From: Comamonadaceae bacterium | GTDB lineage: Bacteria; Pseudomonadota; Gammaproteobacteria; Burkholderiales; Burkholderiaceae_C | DNA length: 5,495 nt | Reading direction: 5' to 3' | NCBI GenBank assembly: GCA_021286965.1 | Contig: JAJTBK010000115.1 | Span: forward strand, 1-5,495 | Shown here: positions 1 to 5,494 of the stretch, piece after piece | Numbering within the stretch: the first letter of the stretch is position 1 | Layout: each line of letters starts with the position of its first letter | The notes under the pieces: model-generated | Databases searched by the model: none | Seen by the model: only the letters and a program-made list of their open reading frames with translations | What the model was told of the DNA's origin: nothing | Position numbers and translations under genes: made by a program

Positions 1-1
1 C

Positions 2-478
2 TGGATGGCACCCTTCCTGTCCTTCACCGCCGAAGAAGCCTGGAAGGTGTTTGGCCACAGCCCCTCCATCTTCCTGGAAACCTACCAAACCCTGCCCGCC
101 GGCGACGAGGCGCTGCTGGCCAAGTGGGCGCGCATCCGCGCCATCCGCGACCTGGCGAACAAAGAGATCGAGCAGCTGCGCACGCAAGGCGGCGTCGGCA
201 GTTCGCTGCAGGCGCGCTTGCAGCTCACCGCCGCCCCCGAGGACTACGCGCTGCTCGCCAGCCTGGGCGATGATTTGAAGTTCCCGTTCATCGTTTCTGC
301 TATTGATTTGGTAGCTGGTGACGCTCTCCAGATCAGCGTTAGCGCCATTTCCGATGCCAAATGCGAGCGCTGCTGGCATTACCGCGCCGACGTCGGCAGC
401 AACGCGCAGCACCCCACGCTGTGCGGCCGCTGCGACAGCAACCTGCACGGTGCGGGCGAATCCCGCACCCACGCCTGA
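2..478 (+). CDS. ileS: Isoleucyl-tRNA synthetase, C-terminal fragment (5' end outside window)
   Basis: This is the last 158 residues of the cytoplasmic enzyme that charges tRNA-Ile with isoleucine. The frame is open to the left edge, so the ATG at 5 is internal (it follows a Trp codon at 2-4). What is seen: the anticodon-binding-domain motif [13 protein letters not shown] at fragment residues 2-14, a helical stretch ([19 protein letters not shown]) typical of class Ia synthetases, and a C-terminal zinc site with Cys121 and Cys124 (CERCWHY) and Cys141 and Cys144 (CGRC). The RCWHY and LCGRC signatures are those of bacterial IleS such as the E. coli enzyme. Residues 100-120, just before the zinc site, are encoded by a stretch resembling an intergenic repeat, with markedly poorer GC at third positions (see the repeat entry at 299-361). 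The stop TGA overlaps the lspA ATG by one base, the usual ileS-lspA operon arrangement. Identification is very secure. Confidence 0.97.
   Translation, partial: WMAPFLSFTAEEAWKVFGHSPSIFLETYQTLPAGDEALLAKWARIRAIRDLANKEIEQLRTQGGVGSSLQARLQLTAAPEDYALLASLGDDLKFPFIVSAIDLVAGDALQISVSAISDAKCERCWHYRADVGSNAQHPTLCGRCDSNLHGAGESRTHA
299..361 (+). repeat. Palindromic intergenic-type repeat read in frame inside ileS
   Basis: This stretch resembles the repeat at 2795-2860. Shared blocks occur in the same order and almost the same spacing: CTAT, TTTG, TAGCT, CGCT, CCAG, GTTAGC, GCCA and CAAA. It keeps hairpin potential: ATTTGG (306-311) pairs with CCAAAT (357-362), and ACGCT (321-325) pairs with AGCGT (335-339). 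It is exactly 21 codons (63 nt), stop-free, and encodes [11 protein letters not shown] followed by [10 protein letters not shown]. Only 10 of 21 codons end in G or C, against 19 of 20 at 119-178 and 19 of 20 just downstream. E. coli IleS, as I recall it, has a longer unrelated segment here, so the region tolerates variation. Whether this is an insertion, a replacement or convergent similarity cannot be decided from one sequence. Confidence 0.55.
449..469 (+). promoter_or_regulatory. Hairpin at the ileS end, just upstream of the lspA start
   Basis: A perfect 8-bp inverted repeat, GGTGCGGG (449-456) and CCCGCACC (462-469), encloses the 5-nt loop CGAAT. It ends 8 nt before the lspA ATG at 478, so it occupies the place where a Shine-Dalgarno sequence would lie. 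No purine-rich SD is visible there. Inference: ribosomes finishing ileS would melt this stem and re-initiate at the overlapping ATG, coupling lspA translation to ileS. No T-run follows, so it does not look like an intrinsic terminator. Confidence 0.45.
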
Positions 479-999
479 TGCGCTGCGCCAATCCCCACAA
501 GAGCGCCAGCCTCTGGCCCTGGCTGACCTGGGCGCTGCTGCTGTTCGTGGCCGACCAGCTGAGCAAGGCGCTGATCCTGGGCGCCTACCAGCTCGGCGAG
601 GCAACGCCGGTGACCGGCTTTTTCAACCTCGTGCGCGCGCACAACAGCGGCGCGGCGTTTTCCTTTTTGGCCGACGCCGGCGGCTGGCAGCGCTGGGGCT
701 TTGTCGCCTTTGGCCTGGCAGCGGCGCTGTTCATCGTCTGGCAGCTGTGCCAGCACCCGGGGCAAAAGCTGTTTGCGTTTGCGCTCTCGAGCATCCTCGG
801 CGGCGCCATTGGCAACGTCGTCGATCGGCTGCAGCACGGCTATGTGGTGGATTTTCTGGACTTCCACTGGGCCTTTCTGGCGGGCCTGTTCCACGGCGGG
901 CATTTTCCGGCCTTCAATCTTGCCGACTGCGCCATCACCATCGGCGCCATCGGCCTGATCCTCGACGAGCTGCTGCGCGCGCGCCGCCCGCAGGCTTGA
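478..999 (+). CDS. lspA: Lipoprotein signal peptidase (signal peptidase II)
   Basis: This 173-residue inner-membrane aspartyl protease cleaves the signal peptide of prolipoproteins after the lipobox cysteine has been diacylglycerylated. Four hydrophobic segments are visible at about residues 11-29, 71-90, 97-114 and 147-166. Family motifs, in order: DQLSK (26-30), NSGAAFSF (56-63), GNVVDR (112-117), VVDF with catalytic Asp125, and FNLAD with catalytic Asp150. The two aspartates correspond to D124 and D143 of the Pseudomonas aeruginosa enzyme. Their spacing here is 25 residues instead of 19, because of a longer loop containing [11 protein letters not shown]. The ATG at 478 was chosen because it overlaps the ileS stop (TGATG), gives the family's usual length and places the first membrane segment correctly. 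There is no clear SD, and a hairpin sits just upstream, which suggests translational coupling to ileS. Identification is secure. Confidence 0.97.
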   Translation: MRCANPHKSASLWPWLTWALLLFVADQLSKALILGAYQLGEATPVTGFFNLVRAHNSGAAFSFLADAGGWQRWGFVAFGLAAALFIVWQLCQHPGQKLFAFALSSILGGAIGNVVDRLQHGYVVDFLDFHWAFLAGLFHGGHFPAFNLADCAITIGAIGLILDELLRARRPQA

Positions 1000-1027
1000 C
1001 CCCCCGCCGGGCTGCGCCATTGCGCAC

Positions 1028-1062
1028 CCGGGCGCCAGCAACGGCGCCCGGCAGTAGACTGC
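1028..1062. terminator. Strong GC hairpin after lspA, with an adjoining small palindrome
   Basis: The 124-nt spacer between lspA and the next gene contains a perfect 9-bp inverted repeat. CCGGGCGCC (1028-1036) and GGCGCCCGG (1043-1051) enclose the 6-nt loop AGCAAC. A second, smaller palindrome overlaps it by one base: GCAGT (1051-1055) and ACTGC (1058-1062). No T-run follows the large stem, so it is not a canonical Rho-independent terminator. It could slow polymerase at the end of the ileS-lspA transcript or lie in the leader of the downstream gene. A TAGACT hexamer (1055-1060) resembles a weak -10 box, but no well-spaced -35 is seen. Confidence 0.35.
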
Positions 1063-1104
1063 AGGGTTCGATACCGCGCGCCGCCCGGCTGTTGGCGCAC
1101 GCCC

Positions 1105-1110
1105 AGGAGA
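1105..1110 (+). promoter_or_regulatory. Probable ribosome binding site for the Na/Pi transporter gene, unusually distant
   Basis: AGGAGA is a good Shine-Dalgarno match, but it lies 13 nt before the ATG at 1124, longer than the usual 5-9 nt. No in-frame ATG, GTG or TTG lies nearer to it. The ATG at 1124 begins directly with a hydrophobic membrane segment, so that start is kept. Confidence 0.5.
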
Positions 1111-1123
1111 CAACGCCGCCGCC

Positions 1124-2800
1124 ATGAAGCACCTACTGAACCTGCTCGCCGCCATTGCCCTGCTGGTCTGGGGCACCCACCTGGTGCGCGCCGGCGTGCT
1201 GCGGGTGTTTGGCGCCAACCTGCGCAGCCTGCTCGCGCGCAGCATGGGCAACCGCTTCACGGCGGCGCTGTCGGGCATCGGCGTCACGGCGCTGGTGCAG
1301 TCGAGCACCGCGACCTCGCTCATGACGGCCTCCTTCGTCGGCCAGGGCCTCATCAGCCTGCCGGCGGCGCTGGCGGTGATGCGCGGCGCCGACATCGGCA
1401 CGGCGCTGATGGCGCTGCTGTTCTCCACCGACCTGTCCTGGCTCTCGCCGCTGTTCATCTTCGTCGGCGTGGTGCTGTTCCTGGCACGGCAAGAGACGAC
1501 CGCCGGGCGCGTGGGCCGGGTCTGCATCGGCCTGGGGCTGATGCTGCTGGCGCTCGAACGCATCACCCAGGCCACCGACCCGATGATGGCCTCGCCCGTG
1601 ACGCAGGCGCTGCTGCAGTCCATGGGCAGCGACCTGCTGGCCGAAATCTTGATCGGCGCGGTGCTCGCCATCGTCTCGTACTCCAGCCTGGCGGTGGTGC
1701 TCTTGATTGCCGCCATGGCCGGCTCGCACATCGTGCCCGTGCCCATGGCGCTGGCCATGGTGCTGGGGGCGAACCTGGGCAACGGCCTGGCGGCCATTTT
1801 GACCATGGCCAAGTCCTCGGTCGAGGTGCAGCAGGTCACCGTCGGCAACATGGTGTTCAAGATCATGGGCGTGCTGCTCATGGCGCCGACCATCGGCCTG
1901 TGGCTGCAGTACGTGCAGCCGCACATGCCCGCCGACGCGCACGGCGTGGTGCTGTTTCACCTGGCGTACAACGTCATCATCAGCGTCGGCTTCATCGGCC
2001 TGACGCAGGCGGTGGCGCAGCTGGTGGCGCGCCTGATGCCGCCGCCCGACCCGGCGAGCAAGAACCCGCTGCGCCCGCACCACCTCGACCCCTCGGCGCT
2101 GGCCACGCCGTCGCTGGCCATCTCCTGCGCCGCGCGCGAGGCGCTGCACCAGGCCGATCTGGTCGAAACCATGTTGATCGGCATGTTCGAGGTCATCCGC
2201 AGCGACGATTTGAAGCGCTCGGCCGAGCTGCGCCAGCTCGACGACACGGTCGATGAGCTGTACTCGGCCATCAAGTACTACCTGACGAAAATCTCGCGCG
2301 CCGAGCTCGACGAGCGCGAGGGCCGGCGCTGGACCGACATCATCAGCTTCACCATCAACATGGAGCAGATCGGCGACATCATCGAGCGCGTGCTGATCGA
2401 CATCGAGGACAAGAAAATCAAGCGCGGCTTCCAGTTCTCCGAAGCCGGCCTGCAGGAGATCACCGAACTGCACGCGCGCCTGCTGGACAACCTGCGCCTG
2501 GCGATGAGCGTGTTCCTCAACGGCGACCTGCGCGACGCACACCGCCTGCTCGAAGAGAAGGTGCGCTTTCGCGACCTCGAACGCAGCTACGCCGCCGCCC
2601 ACCTGGCGCGCCTGTCCGAGCGCACCGTGCAGAGCATCGAAACCAGCTCGCTGCACATCGACCTGCTCAGCGAGCTCAAGCGCATCAACTCGCTGCTGTG
2701 CTCCATGGCCTACCCCATCCTGGAGACCACCGGCGCCCTGGCCCCCAGCCGCCTGCGCAGCAACAACCCGCCCGAGCCGCCCGGCCACGAGAGACTATGA
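1124..2800 (+). CDS. Na+/phosphate cotransporter family protein with C-terminal PhoU-like domain
   Basis: This 558-residue inner-membrane protein has the architecture of the NptA/YjbB family (E. coli YjbB is of similar size): two Na/Pi-cotransporter repeats followed by a cytoplasmic PhoU-like helical domain. Repeat one has QSSTA (59-63) and GADIGT (88-93). Repeat two has SYSSLA (185-190), where QSS would be expected, and GANLGN (215-220). Hydrophobic segments fill about residues 3-305. Residues 330-535 are soluble and helical, with PhoU-like signatures EQIGDIIER (414-422) and LKRINSLLCSMAYPIL (518-533). Family members move phosphate coupled to Na+, and YjbB has been linked to phosphate export. 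The substrate and direction here are inferred only. The C-terminus (SNNPPEPPGHERL) is low-complexity, and the last codon and stop lie in the repeat at 2795-2860. The gene follows lspA by 124 nt and converges on qorA. No pho box or pst/pho gene is visible nearby. Confidence 0.9.
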   Translation: MKHLLNLLAAIALLVWGTHLVRAGVLRVFGANLRSLLARSMGNRFTAALSGIGVTALVQSSTATSLMTASFVGQGLISLPAALAVMRGADIGTALMALLFSTDLSWLSPLFIFVGVVLFLARQETTAGRVGRVCIGLGLMLLALERITQATDPMMASPVTQALLQSMGSDLLAEILIGAVLAIVSYSSLAVVLLIAAMAGSHIVPVPMALAMVLGANLGNGLAAILTMAKSSVEVQQVTVGNMVFKIMGVLLMAPTIGLWLQYVQPHMPADAHGVVLFHLAYNVIISVGFIGLTQAVAQLVARLMPPPDPASKNPLRPHHLDPSALATPSLAISCAAREALHQADLVETMLIGMFEVIRSDDLKRSAELRQLDDTVDELYSAIKYYLTKISRAELDEREGRRWTDIISFTINMEQIGDIIERVLIDIEDKKIKRGFQFSEAGLQEITELHARLLDNLRLAMSVFLNGDLRDAHRLLEEKVRFRDLERSYAAAHLARLSERTVQSIETSSLHIDLLSELKRINSLLCSMAYPILETTGALAPSRLRSNNPPEPPGHERL

Positions 2801-2860
2801 TTTTGATAGCTACTCGCGCTTGACCAGCAAGGGTTAGCAGCCAATTACAGCATCAAAATC
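2795..2860. repeat. Palindromic repeat between convergent genes; possible bidirectional terminator
   Basis: A perfect 9-nt inverted repeat forms the outer stem: GATTTTGAT (2799-2807) and ATCAAAATC (2852-2860). Inside it GCTA (2809-2812) pairs with TAGC (2835-2838), and CTTG (2819-2822) pairs with CAAG (2828-2831) around the loop ACCAG. The structure would end transcripts from both sides. It resembles a short intergenic repeat that I recall as frequent in Comamonadaceae genomes; this is memory, not a search. The repeat overlaps both gene ends. It contributes the final Leu (CTA) and TGA stop of the transporter gene, and Ile-Leu-Met-Leu plus the TAA stop of qorA on the other strand. A diverged relative lies inside ileS at 299-361. 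Confidence 0.7.
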
Positions 2861-3828
2861 GAAGATCCCGTGGTGCGCCGCGCCTCCAGATCGCGGTGCG
2901 CCTGCTGCACCTCAGCGAGCGGGTAGCGCTGGTCGATGCGGATCTGCACCGCCCCGCTTTGCACCACGGCAAACAGCGCGTCCGCCATGGCCTGGGTGGC
3001 GGCGCGCGTGGCGATGTGGGTGAACAGCGTCTGGCGCGTGACGTAGAGCGAGCCGCGTGCGCCCAGGAGCGCGGGCGCAAACGGCGGCACCGGGCCCGAG
3101 GCGTTGCCAAAACTGGCCATGAGGCCAAAGGGGCGCAGGCAGTCGAGCGATTTTTCCCAGGTGTCCTTGCCCACCGAGTCGTACACCACCTTGACCCCCT
3201 GGCCGGCGGTGATCTCGCGCACGCGGGCGGCAAAATCCTCGCGCCGGTAGTTGATGGCGTGGGCGGCGCCGTGCGCCAGGGCGAGCTGGCATTTTTCGTC
3301 GCTGCCGGCCGTGGCGATCAGCTGCAGGCCCAGCGCGCGCGCCCACTGGCAGGCGATCAGGCCCACACCCCCGGCGGCGGCATGGAACAGCACCGCATCG
3401 CCCGCCTGCAGCCCCTCCACCGGGCGCGTCTTGAGCAGCAGGTACTGCGCCGTCAGGCCCTTGAGCATCATGGCGGCGCCGGTTTCAAAGCTGATGCCAT
3501 CGGGCAGGCGACAGACGCAGCGCGCCGGCATGATGCGCTCCTCGCAGTAGCTGCCCGGCGGCGTGCTGGCGTAGGCCACGCGCTCGCCCACCTGCAGGTG
3601 CTGCACGCCCGCGCCCAGCGCCAGCACCACGCCCGCGCCCTCCATGCCGATGCCAGCGGGCAGCTGCAGGGGGTACAGGCCGCTGCGGTGGTAGCAGTCG
3701 ATGAAGTTCAAGCCAATGGCGTGGTGGCGGATATGCACCTCGCCCGGGCCGGGGCTGCCCACGGCGGTGTTGACCAGCTCCAGCACCTCGGGGCCGCCAT
3801 GCTGGCGGATATGAACGGCAAGGGTCAT
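2845..3828 (-). CDS. qorA: NADPH:quinone oxidoreductase (zeta-crystallin-like, medium-chain reductase)
   Basis: This 327-residue cytoplasmic enzyme, the same length as E. coli Qor, reduces quinones with NADPH. The catalytic domain is GroES-like: HGGPEVLEL (10-18), GLNFIDCYHRSGLYP (39-53), and the turn before GERVAYA (81-87). A Rossmann fold follows, with the nucleotide-binding motif AAAGGVG (150-156), CQWARALG (160-167), INYRREDF (192-199), VVYDSVG (214-220), TWEKSLDCL (223-231), SFGNASG (239-245) and SLYVTR (260-265). All of these closely match E. coli Qor. Lys179 and Tyr194 sit where that protein has NADPH-phosphate contacts. No zinc-binding cysteine cluster is seen, as expected for this zinc-free group. 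The start at 3828 has an ideal AGGAGG 7 nt upstream and matches the family N-terminus. A longer open frame extends upstream to 4143 but runs antisense to the exporter gene and is not protein-like. The last four residues before the stop come from the repeat at 2795-2860. Confidence 0.95.
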   Translation of the reverse strand: MTLAVHIRQHGGPEVLELVNTAVGSPGPGEVHIRHHAIGLNFIDCYHRSGLYPLQLPAGIGMEGAGVVLALGAGVQHLQVGERVAYASTPPGSYCEERIMPARCVCRLPDGISFETGAAMMLKGLTAQYLLLKTRPVEGLQAGDAVLFHAAAGGVGLIACQWARALGLQLIATAGSDEKCQLALAHGAAHAINYRREDFAARVREITAGQGVKVVYDSVGKDTWEKSLDCLRPFGLMASFGNASGPVPPFAPALLGARGSLYVTRQTLFTHIATRAATQAMADALFAVVQSGAVQIRIDQRYPLAEVQQAHRDLEARRTTGSSILML

Positions 3829-3898
3829 GGCCCTTCCTCCTGCAAAAAAGTCATGCAGCCCACATCGTGCCACGGCAACGGGTACAGTCGCAAACCCT
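3829..3898. promoter_or_regulatory. Divergent promoter region between qorA and the EamA-family gene
   Basis: This 70-nt gap separates two divergent starts, so it must hold the control signals for both unless those lie inside the genes. For the plus-strand gene, TACAGT (3883-3888) resembles a -10 box. It lies 10 nt before the ATG at 3899, so transcription would begin almost at the start codon. No convincing -35 is seen 17 nt upstream. For qorA, TTGCGA on the minus strand (3889-3894) resembles a -35, but the matching -10 is weak. No clear operator palindrome is visible. The assignment rests mainly on position. Confidence 0.4.
3836..3841 (-). promoter_or_regulatory. Ribosome binding site of qorA
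   Basis: The minus strand reads AGGAGG here, 7 nt before the ATG at 3828. It is a full consensus Shine-Dalgarno and the strongest in the window, and it fixes the qorA start. A short T-run lies just upstream of it on the same strand (the complement of AAAAAA at 3844-3849). Confidence 0.85.
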
Positions 3899-4801
3899 AT
3901 GCGTTCACAGCTTTCGCCCAGCAGCCTCTTCATGCTCACGGCCGCGCCCCTGCTCTGGGCCGGCAACGCCGTGGTGGGGCGTGCCCTGGCGCCCTTGGTG
4001 GCGCCCATCACCCTGAATTTCCTGCGCTGGCTGATCGCCGCCGTGCTGCTGCTGCCGCTGGCCTGGCAGGTGCTGCGCCCGGACAGCAGCCTGTGGCCGC
4101 ACTGGCGCCGCTTCGCCCTGCTCGGGCTGCTGGGCATTGGCAACTACAACGCGCTGCAGTACCTGGCGCTGCAAACCTCGACACCGCTGAACGTGACCCT
4201 GGTGGGCTCGGGGATGCCGGTGTGGATGCTGCTGGTGGGCGCCCTGTTCTTTGGCGTGCCGGCCTCGCGCCAGCAGCTGGCGGGGGCGCTGCTGTCGGTC
4301 ACCGGGGTGCTGACCGTGCTCAGCCGGGGCAGCTGGGCGCAGCTGCTGGCGCTGCGCCTGGTGCCAGGTGACCTGTACATGGTGCTGGCCACCATCTCCT
4401 GGGCCTTTTACAGCTGGCTGCTGGTGCGCACGCAAGAGCCGCAGCCGATGCGCAGCGACTGGTCGGCGTTCTTGCTGGCGCAAATCATTTTCGGCCTGGG
4501 CTGGTCGGGCGCCTTTGCCGGCGTCGAGGCCGGGTTGGGCCTGGTGCACGTCACCTGGGGTTGGCCGCTGCTGGCGGGGCTGCTGTTCATCGCCATCGGC
4601 CCGGCGGTGCTGGCCTACCGCTTCTGGGGCGTGGGCGTGCAGCGCGCGGGGCCGGTGCTGGGCGGTTTTTTCATCAACCTCACGCCGCTGTTTGCCGCCC
4701 TGCTCTCAGCCGCCTTCCTGGGCGAGCGGCCCCAGGCCTACCACGGGCTGGCTTTTGTGCTCATCGTCGGCGGCATCGTCGTCAGCTCGCGCCGCACCTG
4801 A
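3899..4801 (+). CDS. EamA/DMT-superfamily transporter (probable metabolite exporter)
   Basis: This is a 300-residue inner-membrane protein with about ten hydrophobic segments arranged as two EamA repeats, roughly residues 10-142 and 157-297. Family-like features are PLLWAGNAVVGR (17-28) in the first helix, LNFLRWLIA (39-47), the repeat-one end with NVTLVGSGMPVWMLLVGALFF (98-118), and in repeat two IAIGPAVLAYRFWGVGVQRAG (231-251) followed by NLTPLFAALLSAAFLGE (260-276). Proteins of this family usually export amino acids or other small metabolites; the substrate cannot be told from sequence. The ATG at 3899 is preferred because the protein then begins a few residues before the first helix. The next in-frame ATG at 3932 would cut close to that helix, and the one at 3827 would add an unlikely 24-residue head overlapping the qorA start. 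No SD precedes 3899, so the start is less certain than the gene. It diverges from qorA, and its 3' end overlaps the EAL gene by 96 nt. Confidence 0.9.
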   Translation: MRSQLSPSSLFMLTAAPLLWAGNAVVGRALAPLVAPITLNFLRWLIAAVLLLPLAWQVLRPDSSLWPHWRRFALLGLLGIGNYNALQYLALQTSTPLNVTLVGSGMPVWMLLVGALFFGVPASRQQLAGALLSVTGVLTVLSRGSWAQLLALRLVPGDLYMVLATISWAFYSWLLVRTQEPQPMRSDWSAFLLAQIIFGLGWSGAFAGVEAGLGLVHVTWGWPLLAGLLFIAIGPAVLAYRFWGVGVQRAGPVLGGFFINLTPLFAALLSAAFLGERPQAYHGLAFVLIVGGIVVSSRRT

Positions 4802-5494
4802 CGCCGGCGCCACCAGGGCCAGCAGCTGCGCCGGCGGCAGCGGCCGGGCGTAGAGGTAGCCCTGGTACAGGTGGCAGCCGTAGCCGGCCAGGGCGTCGCG
4901 CTGGGCGGTGGTCTCCACGCCCTCGGCAATCACCTCCAGCTCCAGCGTGCGCGCCATGGCGATGATGGTCTGCACGATGACGTCGTCGCTGTGCTGCAGG
5001 CCCAGCTGGCGCACGAAGGACTGGTCGATCTTGAGCTGGTCCAGCGGCAGCCGCGTCAGGTAGGCGAGCGAGGAATGGCCGGTGCCGAAGTCGTCCATGG
5101 AAAAGCGCACGCCCTTGGTGCGCAGGGCATGCATCTTGGCGATCGAATCCTGCACGTCTTCGAGCACCAGCGACTCCGTCAATTCGAGCTTGAGCAGGTG
5201 CGCTGGCGCAGCACTGACGCGCAGCGCCTGCAGCACCTGCTCGACAAAGCCGGCCTGGCGGAACTGGCGCGCGCTCACGTTCACCGCCAGCGCCCGCCCT
5301 CCGAGCGCCCCGCCCTGCCAGGCCGCCAGCTGCTCGCAGGCCTGGCGCAACACCCATTGGCCGAGGGCGCCAATCAGGCCCGACTCCTCGGCCACGGCGA
5401 TGAACTCGCCCGGCGCCACGCTGCCGCGCTGCGGGTGCTGCCAACGCAGCAGCGCCTCGGCGCCGACCAGCTGGCCGTCCCGGCGAAACTGCGG
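4706..5494 (-). CDS. EAL-domain c-di-GMP phosphodiesterase, C-terminal part (5' end outside window)
   Basis: The frame is open to the right edge, giving 262 visible residues of an EAL domain that hydrolyses the second messenger cyclic-di-GMP to pGpG. All key elements appear complete: the EAL signature in GAEALLRWQHP (Glu13), NVSARQF (Asn72), ELTES (Glu104), the loop-6 DDFGTG (Asp134, Asp135), LKIDQSFV (Lys155), VIAEGVET (Glu191) and QGYLYARPLP (211-220). An active phosphodiesterase is therefore expected. The visible part starts at the beginning of the domain, so any GGDEF, PAS or membrane sensor region, common in this family, would lie outside. The GTG at 5417-5419 is inside the domain (SVAPGEF) and is not a start. 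After the domain ends at about residue 228 there is a polar tail of about 34 residues with an Asp-rich patch (DDDAADDE). Most of that tail is antisense to the end of the EamA-family gene. Confidence 0.95.
   Translation of the reverse strand, partial: PQFRRDGQLVGAEALLRWQHPQRGSVAPGEFIAVAEESGLIGALGQWVLRQACEQLAAWQGGALGGRALAVNVSARQFRQAGFVEQVLQALRVSAAPAHLLKLELTESLVLEDVQDSIAKMHALRTKGVRFSMDDFGTGHSSLAYLTRLPLDQLKIDQSFVRQLGLQHSDDVIVQTIIAMARTLELEVIAEGVETTAQRDALAGYGCHLYQGYLYARPLPPAQLLALVAPASGAARADDDAADDEHKSQPVVGLGPLAQEGG

Noticed and set aside
299..361. Reading the repeat-like stretch as a frameshift or pseudogene lesion in ileS
   Set aside because: The frame stays open, the four zinc cysteines follow in the correct frame and the gene ends at the expected place, so ileS appears functional.
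379..1926. Very long minus-strand open frame opposite lspA and the transporter gene
   Set aside because: It is an antisense by-product of GC-rich codon bias. The translation is low-complexity (Ala, Arg, Ser, Met) with no family motifs, and the plus strand holds two clearly recognised proteins.
1133..2788. 551-residue minus-strand open frame opposite the transporter gene
   Set aside because: It is rich in His, Gln, Arg and Asp, a typical shadow of a membrane-protein gene read antisense, with no recognisable domain.
3827..3898. Upstream ATG at 3827 for the EamA-family gene
   Set aside because: It overlaps the qorA start codon, and the added 24 residues (MALPPAKKSCS...) are not like the N-terminus of this family; the -10-like site would lie inside the gene.
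3829..4143. N-terminal extension of qorA by 105 residues
   Set aside because: The consensus AGGAGG 7 nt before the ATG at 3828 and the family N-terminus fix the start; the extension is antisense to the EamA-family gene.
2896..4371. Long plus-strand open frame opposite qorA and into the exporter gene
   Set aside because: The qorA product matches its family over its full length on the other strand, and this frame gives only Ala/Arg/Gly/His-rich sequence.
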